A DNA stretch of 42,718 nucleotides from Bryobacterales bacterium (GTDB taxonomy: Bacteria; Acidobacteriota; Terriglobia; Bryobacterales; UBA6623), in contig JAJEHF010000121.1 of NCBI GenBank assembly GCA_022823865.1, positions 1 through 42,718 on the forward strand, given 5' to 3'. Positions 28,502 through 36,754 of the stretch are shown here, piece after piece. The notes under the pieces are model-generated. The model ran no database searches and was not told the DNA's origin. It was given only the letters and a program-made list of their open reading frames with translations. The stretch's first letter is position 1; every line of letters starts with the position of its first letter. Made by a program: the position numbers and the translations under genes.

Positions 28502-30052
28502 ATGGTTCGGCTGGCGGCTTCGCTACTGCTGCTCGCGGCGAGCCTCGCCCACGCCCAGACAGCCGAGAGGCCGAGCCTCGCCCAGAGAATCGGCGACCTG
28601 CTCGGGCGCCCTGCCGCCCAGCGCACTCACTGGGGCGTCTGCGTGGTGGATCTCGACACCGGGAAGACGCTGTACGGGCACGGAGAAGACCGGCTCTTCG
28701 TTCCGGCTTCCAACGTCAAGCTGTTCTCCACCGCGATGGCCCTGCGCAGGCTGGGGCGCGACTATGCCTTCACCACCAGCGTGGTGGGCGAGGGCAGCAT
28801 CAGCGAGAGCGGCCGGCTGGAGGGCGACCTGCGCCTGATCGGCGGCGGCGACGCGAACCTGTCCTCCCGCGAGCTGCCCTATCGCAAGAGCGAGGACTTT
28901 GCGGGGGACCGCCTGGGCCCGCTGCGGCAACTGGCCCAAGGAGTCAAGAACGCCGGGGTCGAGAGCATCTCCGGGAACGTGGTGGGCGACGATTCCCGCT
29001 ACGTCTGGCAGCCCTATCCGAGGGGCTGGTCGTACGCTGACACCCTGCAGGGCTACGGCAGTCCGACCAGCGCGCTGGTATTCAACGACAACCTGATCGC
29101 ACTGCGCGTCACGCCCGGAGCGGCGGGAGGGCCGGCCCGCGTTGCCATGGTTCCGACGCTTCCGTACTACTCGATCAGCAATCGCACGCTGACCGCGAGC
29201 GGCCGGACGGTGGCACGCAGCCTGCAGGTCCGCAGGGGAGAGGGGCCCGGGCAGATCGTGCTGGCAGGCCAGATCCCGAGCCGGTCGGGCGGGAGAACCT
29301 TCGAGCTCGCGGCCGACGACCCGGCCCTGTACGCAGCCGTGGCCTTGAAGCGGGCACTGGCCGACCTTGGGGTCGAGGTAGAAGGACGCGCCGTGGCCCA
29401 CCACCTGCTGCCAGACCGGCTGGCCAGCCTGCGCTCGGGGCCGGGCGTGTCTGCGTCGAAACGAGGGAGAACGCTCGCCGAGCTCACGTCCGTTCCGCTG
29501 AGCGAGGCCATCCGCGTCGTCAACAAGGACAGCGAGAATCTCCACGCGGAAATGCTGCTGCGCGAAGTGGCCCTGCACGAATCGGGCATTGCCACGCAGG
29601 AGGCTGCGATCCAGAGCCTGCGGCGCTTCCTGGCCGAAGCCGGGCTGCGCACCAACGAATTCGTCCTGCGCGACGGTTCCGGCCTCTCGCGCCACGACCT
29701 GCTCTCGCCCAGGGGCACGGTGCGCCTGCTCGAGCACATGTGGCGGTCGGCAGATCGGGACACGTACCTGCAAAGCCTGCCGGTCGCCGGGCTTGACGGC
29801 ACGCTCGACTGGAGATTCAGGCGAACCGCGGCCAGAGGGCGCATCCGCGCCAAGACGGGCTCGATGTCCCACGTGCTGGCGCTGTCCGGGTATGTGTCCA
29901 GCGATGGCGGGCGGACGCTCGCGTTCGCCATATTCGCCAACAATTTCGGCATCGCCCAGAGCTCCAGCCGCTACCTGGTGGACTCCATCGCCGCCGAACT
30001 GATCTATCCCGATCCGTTGCCGAGCGGTGCCGGGCCGGGGGCTGCGCGCTGA
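28502..30052 (+). CDS. dacB: D-alanyl-D-alanine carboxypeptidase/endopeptidase (PBP4 type)
   Basis: A 516-residue class C penicillin-binding protein trimming or opening peptidoglycan cross-links in the periplasm. A signal peptide covers residues 1-18 (cut after AHA). The three active-site motifs are S70-N-V-K73, SEN near residue 344, and K451-T-G-S. A large insert domain separates the first two, as in E. coli PBP4. ATG at 28502 is nine bases after hemB. The link to haem and pyrimidine genes is probably only operon sharing. Confidence 0.94.
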   Translation: MVRLAASLLLLAASLAHAQTAERPSLAQRIGDLLGRPAAQRTHWGVCVVDLDTGKTLYGHGEDRLFVPASNVKLFSTAMALRRLGRDYAFTTSVVGEGSISESGRLEGDLRLIGGGDANLSSRELPYRKSEDFAGDRLGPLRQLAQGVKNAGVESISGNVVGDDSRYVWQPYPRGWSYADTLQGYGSPTSALVFNDNLIALRVTPGAAGGPARVAMVPTLPYYSISNRTLTASGRTVARSLQVRRGEGPGQIVLAGQIPSRSGGRTFELAADDPALYAAVALKRALADLGVEVEGRAVAHHLLPDRLASLRSGPGVSASKRGRTLAELTSVPLSEAIRVVNKDSENLHAEMLLREVALHESGIATQEAAIQSLRRFLAEAGLRTNEFVLRDGSGLSRHDLLSPRGTVRLLEHMWRSADRDTYLQSLPVAGLDGTLDWRFRRTAARGRIRAKTGSMSHVLALSGYVSSDGGRTLAFAIFANNFGIAQSSSRYLVDSIAAELIYPDPLPSGAGPGAAR

Positions 30053-30062
30053 TCTCGCTATT

Positions 30063-31013
30063 ATGGGAAGTCCAGGGCTTGAGGGTCGATTGCATTCCGA
30101 AGGGCCGAATCCCCGCAGCCTGCTGGGAATCGAGGGCGTGCCCCGCCCGGAGATCGAGCGACTGCTCGAGCGCGGCCGGCATTACAAAGCAGTCCCTCCC
30201 AACAAGAAGCTCGCCACCCTAGCCGGGCGCTCGATCGTCAACCTGTTCTTCGAGGCCTCGACCCGCACGCGCACGAGCTTCGAGATCGCCGCCAAGCGCC
30301 TTGGCGCCGACACGATCGGCATCCAGGCGCTCGGAACCAGCCTTTCCAAGGGAGAGTCCCTGGTCGACACGCTGAACACTCTCGCGGCGATGAACCCGGA
30401 CATCATCGTGATGCGCCACGCCGCCTCGGGCGCGCCGCACTTCCTGTCGCGCTTCCTGTCGATTCCGATGATCAACGCGGGCGACGGGCGCCACGAGCAC
30501 CCCACGCAAGCCCTGCTCGATGCCCTGACCATCCTCGAAGTGAAGGGAACGCTGGAGGGCCTCCGAGTGGCCATCATCGGCGATATCTCGCACTCGCGGG
30601 TGGCACGCTCGAACCTCCACCTGCTATCCAAGTTCGGGGCTGACATCATCGCCTGCGGGCCCGCCACGACCGTGTCGAGAAACCTGCCCAGCCTGGCGCC
30701 GGGGGTCGGGCTGACCTTCGACATGCGCGAAGCGGTCCGAGACGCGGACGTGATCATGATGCTGCGCGTGCAGCTCGAACGCCAGAACGTCGAGGTATTC
30801 CCCAAGAGCGAGTACTTCCGGTACTACGGCTTGACGCTCGAGCACATGGCGCTGGCGAAGCCGGACGCGATCGTGCTGCACCCGGGCCCGATCAACCGGG
30901 GACGCGAGATCTCCAGCGAGGTCGCCGACTCCCAGCGCTCGATGATCCTGAGCCAAGTCGAGAACGGCGTTGCCATCCGGATGGCGGTGTTGGAATGGGT
31001 CTGCCTCCAATAG
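30063..31013 (+). CDS. pyrB: Aspartate carbamoyltransferase catalytic subunit
   Basis: A 316-residue enzyme making carbamoyl aspartate in pyrimidine synthesis. FEASTRTRTSFE (carbamoyl-phosphate loop), MRHAASGAPH, HPTQALLDALTI and LHPGPINRG are all present. The ATG at 30063 is chosen because the family length (about 310) fits and a GTG at 30027 would overlap dacB. No Shine-Dalgarno is seen. No regulatory subunit pyrI is present; pyrC follows, so an ATCase-dihydroorotase complex as in Aquifex-type bacteria is possible. Confidence 0.96.
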   Translation: MGSPGLEGRLHSEGPNPRSLLGIEGVPRPEIERLLERGRHYKAVPPNKKLATLAGRSIVNLFFEASTRTRTSFEIAAKRLGADTIGIQALGTSLSKGESLVDTLNTLAAMNPDIIVMRHAASGAPHFLSRFLSIPMINAGDGRHEHPTQALLDALTILEVKGTLEGLRVAIIGDISHSRVARSNLHLLSKFGADIIACGPATTVSRNLPSLAPGVGLTFDMREAVRDADVIMMLRVQLERQNVEVFPKSEYFRYYGLTLEHMALAKPDAIVLHPGPINRGREISSEVADSQRSMILSQVENGVAIRMAVLEWVCLQ

Positions 31014-31026
31014 GACGGAAAAGCGC

Positions 31027-32316
31027 ATGCGCCTGCTGCTAAAGAACGGCCGCGTCGTGGACCCGGCCAGCGGTCTCGATGCCAAGCGCGACGTGTTGAT
31101 CCATGACGAGCGGATCGCCGCGATCGAGCCTTCCATCGAGAGCACGGGCGCGCAAGTCTACGATGCCTCCGGACTGGTCGTCGCGCCCGGGTTCGTCGAC
31201 ATCCACGTGCATCTGCGCGAGCCGGGAATCGAACACGCCGAAACCATCGAGAGCGGCACCCGCGCGGCGGCCGCGGGCGGATTCACCGCCGTGTGCTGCA
31301 TGCCCAACACACAGCCCGTGAACGATTCCGCACAGGTGACCAGCTTCATCGTGGAGCGCGCTCGCCGCACCGCAGCAGTCCACGTGCATCCGATCGGGGC
31401 GATCTCGAAGGGCAGCAAGGGCGAGCGCCTGGCGGATGTCGGGGCCATGCGCGGCGAGGGCGCCGTCGCGATCAGTGACGACGGCCTGCCGGTGATGAAT
31501 TCCGGCCTGATGCGCCGCGCCATGAAGTACGCCGCGTCGTTCGGGATGACGGTGATCGATCACTGCGAGGATCTCAACCTGAGTTCCGGGGGGGACATCC
31601 ACGAGGGGATCCAGAGCATGCGCCTGGGCCTGGGGGGCATCCCGGCGAGCGCCGAGGATGTCATGGTGGCGCGAGATATCATCCTGGCCGCAGAAACCGG
31701 CGCCCGAATCCATGTCGCGCACATTTCAACGGCCAATTCGATCGCGATGGTGCGGCACGCCAAGAAACTCGGCCTGGCGGTGACGTCGGAAGTGACCCCG
31801 CACCATTTCGCGTTGACGGACGAGCAGATCCCGGGTTACGACTCCAACTACAAGATGAGGCCGCCGCTGCGGACCGGCGGCGACGTGGAAGCCGCCATCG
31901 AGGGACTCGTCGACGGCACGATCGACTGCATCGCGACAGACCACGCGCCCCACACGGGCCACACCAAGATGCAGGAGTTCGAGCGCTGCCCGTTCGGCGT
32001 GACCGGCTTGGAAACGGCGCTCGGACTCGCGCTCCAGGCGCTGTATCACACCGGCAAGGTGGACCTAGTGCACCTCGTGCGGCTGTTCACGAACTCCGCC
32101 AGCTCCTGCCTCAACCTGGGCCGGGGGGAGCTGCGCATCGGGGGGCCGGCGGACGTGACGGTGTTTTCCACCGAGCGCGAATGGACCTATGACGCCGCGG
32201 CAACCCTGTCGAAGAGCAAGAACTCGCCGTTCGGGGGGGCCGTCTTCCGCGGCGGGCCGGCCGCAACGATCGTGGCGGGCCGCTTCGCCTGGACCGCCGA
32301 AGACGGCATCCGCTAG
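31027..32316 (+). CDS. pyrC: Dihydroorotase
   Basis: A 429-residue amidohydrolase closing carbamoyl aspartate to dihydroorotate. Metal ligands are visible: His-60 and His-62 (DIHVHLREPG), a His in DHCEDLNL, a His in HVAHIST, and the Asp in DCIATDHAPHTGH. It belongs to the type I (long) class that often pairs with PyrB; the N-terminal beta domain (MRLLLKNGRVVDPASG) fixes the ATG at 31027. The open frame upstream overlaps pyrB and is not used. Last gene of the hemB-dacB-pyrB-pyrC run. Confidence 0.96.
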   Translation: MRLLLKNGRVVDPASGLDAKRDVLIHDERIAAIEPSIESTGAQVYDASGLVVAPGFVDIHVHLREPGIEHAETIESGTRAAAAGGFTAVCCMPNTQPVNDSAQVTSFIVERARRTAAVHVHPIGAISKGSKGERLADVGAMRGEGAVAISDDGLPVMNSGLMRRAMKYAASFGMTVIDHCEDLNLSSGGDIHEGIQSMRLGLGGIPASAEDVMVARDIILAAETGARIHVAHISTANSIAMVRHAKKLGLAVTSEVTPHHFALTDEQIPGYDSNYKMRPPLRTGGDVEAAIEGLVDGTIDCIATDHAPHTGHTKMQEFERCPFGVTGLETALGLALQALYHTGKVDLVHLVRLFTNSASSCLNLGRGELRIGGPADVTVFSTEREWTYDAAATLSKSKNSPFGGAVFRGGPAATIVAGRFAWTAEDGIR

Positions 32317-32343
32317 GGCCGAAGGCCCGCCTTCCGGCAAGGC
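32316..32343. terminator. Paired hairpins between convergent genes
   Basis: GGGCC-gaa-GGCCC (32316-32328) is followed at once by GCCTT-ccggc-AAGGC (32329-32343), four bases before the convergent lipoprotein stop. They probably end transcription from both sides, although there is no T-tract. The first hairpin starts on the last base of the pyrC stop. Confidence 0.5.
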
Positions 32344-32347
32344 TGCT

Positions 32348-33295
32348 TCAGGGCGTGGCTGCGTAGGCTGCCGCCAGAGCGCTGAGATCGACGTGGGAGA
32401 CATCTCCGCGGTGAATCACCAGCCTGTACCTGAGTCGAACCGCCTTCCCTGGGGGCACGGCCACTGCCGCGGGGCCTGGCCAGACCGGATTCTGCATGCT
32501 GGGAGTCGCCGCTCCCCGCAGCACCCACTTCTGCGGATAGCCCGCCGACGCGGGATGGACGATTATGGCCACACCGCTCCTCGGCCGCGGCTCGGGGCCG
32601 AAACCGCCCGAGAAGTCGACCCAGTCGCCGGCATCGAGAGCCAGCCGGGCCGGTTCGACAGCGCCGGCGGCGGCCGTGAAGCGCAAGTCTGGCAGCACCT
32701 TCACGCGCAGCGAGAAGCCGCCGTAGCCCTTGTCGTCCTCCGAGCCCCCCAGCCGCACGCCGTCCTGCAGCGCCTCGAGGCGGATATCAAAGTCGATCAG
32801 CCGCGCGTCCGACTCTGCCGGAGCCACGGAGACCTCGGCGGTCTCCTCCAGGATCGGCTCGGCGCCTAGCGCGAAATCGGGCGAGAACCACCGATGGACG
32901 GCGCGCACGCCGTTGCCGGAAGGAAGGACAGCGGCATCCTGCACCTGCCAAGAAAACCGGCGCGCCAGCCACGGGTCGCCGGCGCGGACATCGCCGATCA
33001 GCACTTGGTGCCATGTCCAGTACACGCCGCGATGGTGGTAGTGGTCCTCGGGGAAGTCCTCGGTAAGGATCTCGCCGTCCAGTCCGTACAGAGGGTGGAT
33101 GTAGTTGGAGCGCTCGTACTTGCCGTCGAGGGACTTGGGAGCTAGCTGGTAGAACAGCACGGGCCGGCCCGCTTCCCGCACCATAAAGCCCTCATCCTGG
33201 CGGGTGACGGCTATCGAGGGGCCGGCGGGGGCTGGCGGCTGCACCGAGCACCCACCGAGCAGGAACAGAGCAATGGTCGCGGCGATCAAGCGCAA
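32348..33295 (-). CDS. DUF6807 (PmoA-like) family lipoprotein
   Basis: About 315 residues. A hydrophobic stretch ending LFLLGGC is a proper lipobox, so the mature protein is lipid-anchored and exported. The body resembles the DUF6807 family (sometimes labelled methane oxygenase PmoA, a misleading name), with EDHYHHRGVYWTWHQV near residue 85 and repeated beta strands. The fold may be a galactose-mutarotase-like sandwich, but the function is unknown. The start is uncertain: TTG at 33295 gives a normal signal, and the frame is open far upstream into the bcp region, where a TATAAT box lies. It faces the pyrC operon and is divergent from bcp. Confidence 0.8.
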   Translation of the reverse strand: MRLIAATIALFLLGGCSVQPPAPAGPSIAVTRQDEGFMVREAGRPVLFYQLAPKSLDGKYERSNYIHPLYGLDGEILTEDFPEDHYHHRGVYWTWHQVLIGDVRAGDPWLARRFSWQVQDAAVLPSGNGVRAVHRWFSPDFALGAEPILEETAEVSVAPAESDARLIDFDIRLEALQDGVRLGGSEDDKGYGGFSLRVKVLPDLRFTAAAGAVEPARLALDAGDWVDFSGGFGPEPRPRSGVAIIVHPASAGYPQKWVLRGAATPSMQNPVWPGPAAVAVPPGKAVRLRYRLVIHRGDVSHVDLSALAAAYAATP

Positions 33296-33319
33296 GGGTC
33301 GTTTCGCACCAGCGCCCAA

Positions 33320-33351
33320 ATTATAGCCAGCCGACGGCGCGCTGTTATAGT
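33320..33351. promoter_or_regulatory. Divergent -10 boxes for the DUF6807 gene and bcp
   Basis: TATAAT on the minus strand (33325-33320) and TATAGT on the plus strand (33346-33351) stand back to back. The plus box would start a transcript about four bases before the bcp ATG at 33362, and the minus box about 18 bases before the TTG of the lipoprotein. Confidence 0.45.
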
Positions 33352-33361
33352 GGCCTTGCCG

Positions 33362-33811
33362 ATGCTGGCCGTTGGGGACCGAGCTCCGGACTTCTCCGCA
33401 GACACCGACGGCGGCCGCATCCAGCTCTCCGAGCTGGCCGGCAAGCGGGTGGTGCTCTACTTCTACCCGAAGGACAGCACGCCCGGGTGCACGGTGGAGG
33501 CCTGCGGATTCCGGGACGCGCACGAGGAGTTCGCTTCCAAGGGTTGCGTAGTCCTCGGCGTGAGCGCCGACAGCGTCCGATCGCACAGCCGTTTCAGCGC
33601 TCGGCACCGCCTGCCCTTCCGGCTAGTGAGCGACTCCGACCACGCGATAGCCGAAGCGTACGGCGCGTGGCGCCAGAAGACGCTGTTCGGCAAGAAGTAC
33701 ATGGGCATCGTGCGCTCAACGTTCGTGATCGGCGCAGACGGCCGGATCGAGGCCGTCTACGACCGGGTCAAGGTTCGCGGGCACGTCGGCGAAGTGCTCG
33801 CCAACCTCTAG
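33362..33811 (+). CDS. bcp: Thioredoxin-dependent peroxiredoxin (BCP/PrxQ type)
   Basis: A 149-residue peroxidase that reduces hydroperoxides with thioredoxin. The peroxidatic Cys is in STPGCTVEACGFRD, with a second Cys five residues later as in the atypical two-Cys BCP class. YFYPKD and the C-terminal STFVIGADGRI are typical. Start is ATG at 33362; a GTG at 33350 is in frame but overlaps the -10 box. larE begins 43 bases downstream with its own promoter. Confidence 0.95.
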   Translation: MLAVGDRAPDFSADTDGGRIQLSELAGKRVVLYFYPKDSTPGCTVEACGFRDAHEEFASKGCVVLGVSADSVRSHSRFSARHRLPFRLVSDSDHAIAEAYGAWRQKTLFGKKYMGIVRSTFVIGADGRIEAVYDRVKVRGHVGEVLANL

Positions 33812-33841
33812 CGCCGCGCCGCCGGCCACGGTAGGCGCGGG

Positions 33842-33847
33842 TATAAT
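33842..33847 (+). promoter_or_regulatory. larE promoter -10 (TATAAT)
   Basis: A perfect TATAAT ends seven bases before the larE GTG, so the expected transcription start is the start codon itself. No ribosome site fits in the gap. Confidence 0.5.
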
Positions 33848-33854
33848 TACAGCC

Positions 33855-34694
33855 GTGGACCCTGTTCTGGAAGGCAAGCAGGAGAGACTGTTCGAACTGC
33901 TGGCGGACATGGAGGACGTGCTCGTCGCCTACTCCGGCGGCACCGACTCGGCGTACCTGGCGTGGGCAGCGACTCGCGTCCTGGGAACCAAGGCGCTGGC
34001 GGTGACCGCGGATTCGGCGTCGATCCCGGAATCGCACAAGCGCGACGCGATCGCATTCGCGGCGGAGTTCGGGATTCGGCACCGCATGGTCAAGACCGGC
34101 GAGTTCGAGAACCCGGAGTACACCCGCAATGACAGCAGCCGCTGCTTTCACTGCAAGGACGAGCTGTTCAATCGCATGAACGAGATCGGCGCGGAGCTCG
34201 GGGTCGGCACGATCGCGTACGGAGTCAATGTCGACGACACGGGCGATTTCCGGCCGGGACATCGTGCGGCCGACGAGCACTCCGTGCGAGCGCCGCTGCT
34301 GGAGGCCGGCCTTGCCAAGTCTGACATCCGAGAGCTGTCGCGCACGGCCGGACTTCCCACCTGGGACCGTCCCGCCGCGGCCTGTCTGAGTTCGCGCATC
34401 CCGTACGGAACCGAGGTGACGCCAGAAAACCTGCGGCAGGTCGAACTCGCCGAGGAGGCGCTTGCGCGCTTCGGGTTCCGCGTCTACCGCGTGCGCCATC
34501 ACGACACGCTTGCGCGGATCGAGATCGGCCGCGACGAGCTGCCCAAGGCCCTGAGCCTCGACATGGCCGCGGCGCTGGTCGAGGCCTTCCGCGAAATCGG
34601 CTACCAGTACGTCACGCTGGACCTAGCCGGATACCGCCAAGGCTCGCTCAACGAGGTGCTCGACGGCGAGGCCTTCCGCATCCTGAACCAATAG
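33855..34694 (+). CDS. larE: ATP-dependent sacrificial sulfur transferase LarE
   Basis: A 279-residue PP-loop enzyme that donates its own sulfur to build the nickel-pincer nucleotide cofactor. The PP-loop is YSGGTDSAYL (SGGTDS at 27-32). Cys-177 in AAACLSSRIPYG aligns with the sacrificial cysteine of Lactobacillus LarE (Cys-176). An additional CFHC pair is at residues 97-100. Start is GTG at 33855. The partners larB, larC and the racemase larA are not in the window, so the gene is an orphan here; some homologues may serve other thiolation roles. Confidence 0.93.
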   Translation: MDPVLEGKQERLFELLADMEDVLVAYSGGTDSAYLAWAATRVLGTKALAVTADSASIPESHKRDAIAFAAEFGIRHRMVKTGEFENPEYTRNDSSRCFHCKDELFNRMNEIGAELGVGTIAYGVNVDDTGDFRPGHRAADEHSVRAPLLEAGLAKSDIRELSRTAGLPTWDRPAAACLSSRIPYGTEVTPENLRQVELAEEALARFGFRVYRVRHHDTLARIEIGRDELPKALSLDMAAALVEAFREIGYQYVTLDLAGYRQGSLNEVLDGEAFRILNQ

Positions 34695-35037
34695 CTTCCG
34701 CCAATGCCCGCAAGGCCCTGGGGCGCTCCCGACGCGACGGCGCGAGACCGGTTTCCGTCCGCGTGCAACAGGCGCGCCACTTCGGATAGTAATACAATTC
34801 AATGCTCGATGTTGGATAATCGACAAATGTATTATCTCTGGATTTAACAATTTTGTAACACTACGTTTTCATCGAAAATTTATTCGAAATCGCCGGATTC
34901 AGCGTGCTAGACTCTGGAAGTTCACAAGGTTCAAGACGGCCCTGTCGCGTCCAAAGCGGCAAATCGACCTGATCCCAGCGACGAGCCGCCTTGGAGACCT
35001 CGACTGAGCATTCCGACTTGCGCGCGGCCGCCGCCCA
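34695..35037 (+). promoter_or_regulatory. AT-rich region upstream of dnaA with promoter
   Basis: About 340 bases without a gene. The part from 34790 to 34890 is strikingly AT-rich. GTTGGATAA (34811-34819) is a partial DnaA box (seven of nine). TGCTAGACT at 34905-34913 is an extended -10 identical to the argS one; transcription would start near 34920, leaving a leader of about 118 bases before dnaA. It may act in dnaA autoregulation or as part of oriC. Confidence 0.5.
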
Positions 35038-36333
35038 ATGAACCCGTGGAACCTCATTCAGGCAACGATTCGCGAGTCGATGACCGCGGAGAGCTACCGC
35101 AACTGGGTCGAGCCCGTGACGTTCAGCCACGTGGGCAAGGACCGGGTGCTGCACATCGAGGCGCCCAACTCTGACGTGCAGCGCTGGCTCGAGGCAGAGT
35201 GCGCGGGGCAGATTCTCGCCATCTCCGCAAAGCAGGGCCACAACCTGCGGTCGGTTTCCATCGGCATCCGGCCCGATCTCAGCCAGCCGGTCCAGGGCAC
35301 GCTGGCGCTAGATGCCGACGAGCGCCAGTTCAACCCCAGCTACACCTTCGACCGCTTCGTGACCGGATCGTGCAACGAGTTCGCGCGCTCGGCTTGCGAA
35401 GGTGTAGCGTTGAATCCGTTCGGGACACTCAACCCGTTGTACCTGCATGCCCAAGTGGGTATGGGCAAGACCCACCTGCTGCATGCCATCGGCAATCGCG
35501 CGCGCGCGCTGGACTCGCGCCGGAAAATCGTCTACACGTCTGCCGAAGGCTTTATGAACGAGATGGTTAAGTCTTTAAGGTTCAATGACTTCACCAGATT
35601 TCACGAGCGCTTTCGGAGCACCGACATGCTGTTGGTCGACGACATTCAGATTCTTGGCAACAAACAAGCCATGCAAGATGAGTTCTTTCACACGTTCGAG
35701 GCCCTGTACCAGGGCGGGAAACAGATCGTGCTGACGAGCGACTCGAAACCAGAGGCGGTCCCAGGGCTCGTCAACCGCCTCAAGTCGCGGTTCCTGTGGG
35801 GCGAAATCGCCGATATTCAGGCACCCGACCTAGAGACGAAAATGGCCATCTTGGAGAGCAAGTCTAGCGAGGCAAAAGTCGTTCTGCCAGACCAGGTACG
35901 CTTCTACTTGGCCTCCCGCGTTCACACCAGCATCCGCGAGTTAGAAGGCGTGCTCAACCGGATGATCGCGCGCGCCCAGTTCGTCAACGGCGACATCACC
36001 ATGGGGATCGCCGAGAGCGTGCTGCGCGGCGCGCGCCTGCGCGCGGCGGACCGACCCAGCATCGACACGGTCAAGCGCGAGGTCGCGGCCAGCTTTGGCA
36101 TCGAGGTCGACACGTTGAGCAAGAGAAGCAACGCTCGCAGGATCGCCCAGCCCCGCCAGCTGGCCATGTACCTATGCCGGGAGCTAACCGGGGCCTCTCT
36201 CAAGGAGATCGCGCGCGCGTTTGGGAAAGACCATTCAACGGTTCTTTATTCTGTACGAATAATTGGAAAGAAAATCCAGAAGGATAGAACACTGAGATCT
36301 ACTTTAGAATCGCTGGAATCGAGCCTAAAATAG
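35038..36333 (+). CDS. dnaA: Chromosomal replication initiator protein DnaA
   Basis: A 431-residue AAA+ initiator. Domain I is residues 1-75 (MNPWNLIQATIRESM), a short linker follows, the AAA+ domain begins at FNPSYTFDRFV (98-108), and the C-terminal helix-turn-helix ends with KDHSTVLYSVRIIGKK. Walker B is LLVDDIQIL. In the P-loop the sequence is AQVGMGKT (138-145) where the family normally has GGVGLGKT, so the first Gly is Ala. The rest of the ATPase is intact. dnaN follows after a 420-base spacer that carries DnaA boxes. The 3' end of the gene is clearly AT-richer than its start. Confidence 0.97.
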   Translation: MNPWNLIQATIRESMTAESYRNWVEPVTFSHVGKDRVLHIEAPNSDVQRWLEAECAGQILAISAKQGHNLRSVSIGIRPDLSQPVQGTLALDADERQFNPSYTFDRFVTGSCNEFARSACEGVALNPFGTLNPLYLHAQVGMGKTHLLHAIGNRARALDSRRKIVYTSAEGFMNEMVKSLRFNDFTRFHERFRSTDMLLVDDIQILGNKQAMQDEFFHTFEALYQGGKQIVLTSDSKPEAVPGLVNRLKSRFLWGEIADIQAPDLETKMAILESKSSEAKVVLPDQVRFYLASRVHTSIRELEGVLNRMIARAQFVNGDITMGIAESVLRGARLRAADRPSIDTVKREVAASFGIEVDTLSKRSNARRIAQPRQLAMYLCRELTGASLKEIARAFGKDHSTVLYSVRIIGKKIQKDRTLRSTLESLESSLK

Positions 36334-36754
36334 ATCGTCTTATTGCGTGGCATATCCTTTCAGGAAAACCGTCGCTTTTTATTCGGGCATGCCGATCCGG
36401 GCATGCCGGCCCAATGCGACGCGCCCAGCGGACCAGGGTGTCGGCTGCTCCCGCGCCGGGAGCCCGGCGCGGGCGGGCGCGATGCGACTTGGCTATAATC
36501 TTGTTTCCACTGGCCAGCCTCTGGAAACCCTGTGGAAGACTGTGGAAACCTCGCGGCAGCCAGTCGCGTGTGGAAGCATCGCGGGCTCTTTCCCCGCGCA
36601 AGGCCGGGCGGCAGTCCCAGCACGCAAGGGCTTGGGCGAGTTTTCCACAATTCCACACGGACTACAACTACGATTGGCAGGCAAGCAGGTTGGACACAGG
36701 TGTTGAAATCGTAACGCGCGTCGCAAACCTGAGCGACAATCAGGAGACCATCGC
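36334..36754. other. oriC: Probable oriC (dnaA-dnaN spacer with DnaA boxes)
   Basis: The spacer holds a cluster of DnaA-box-like sites: TTTTCCACA (36641-36649, fits TTWTNCACA), AATTCCACA (36649-36657), TCTTCCACA on the minus strand (36539-36531) and GTTTCCACA on the minus strand (36549-36541). AT-rich DNA lies at its left end (36240-36400). TATAAT at 36494-36499 may serve a dnaN promoter. Position and boxes together make this the best origin candidate in the window; GC skew was not computed. Confidence 0.7.
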
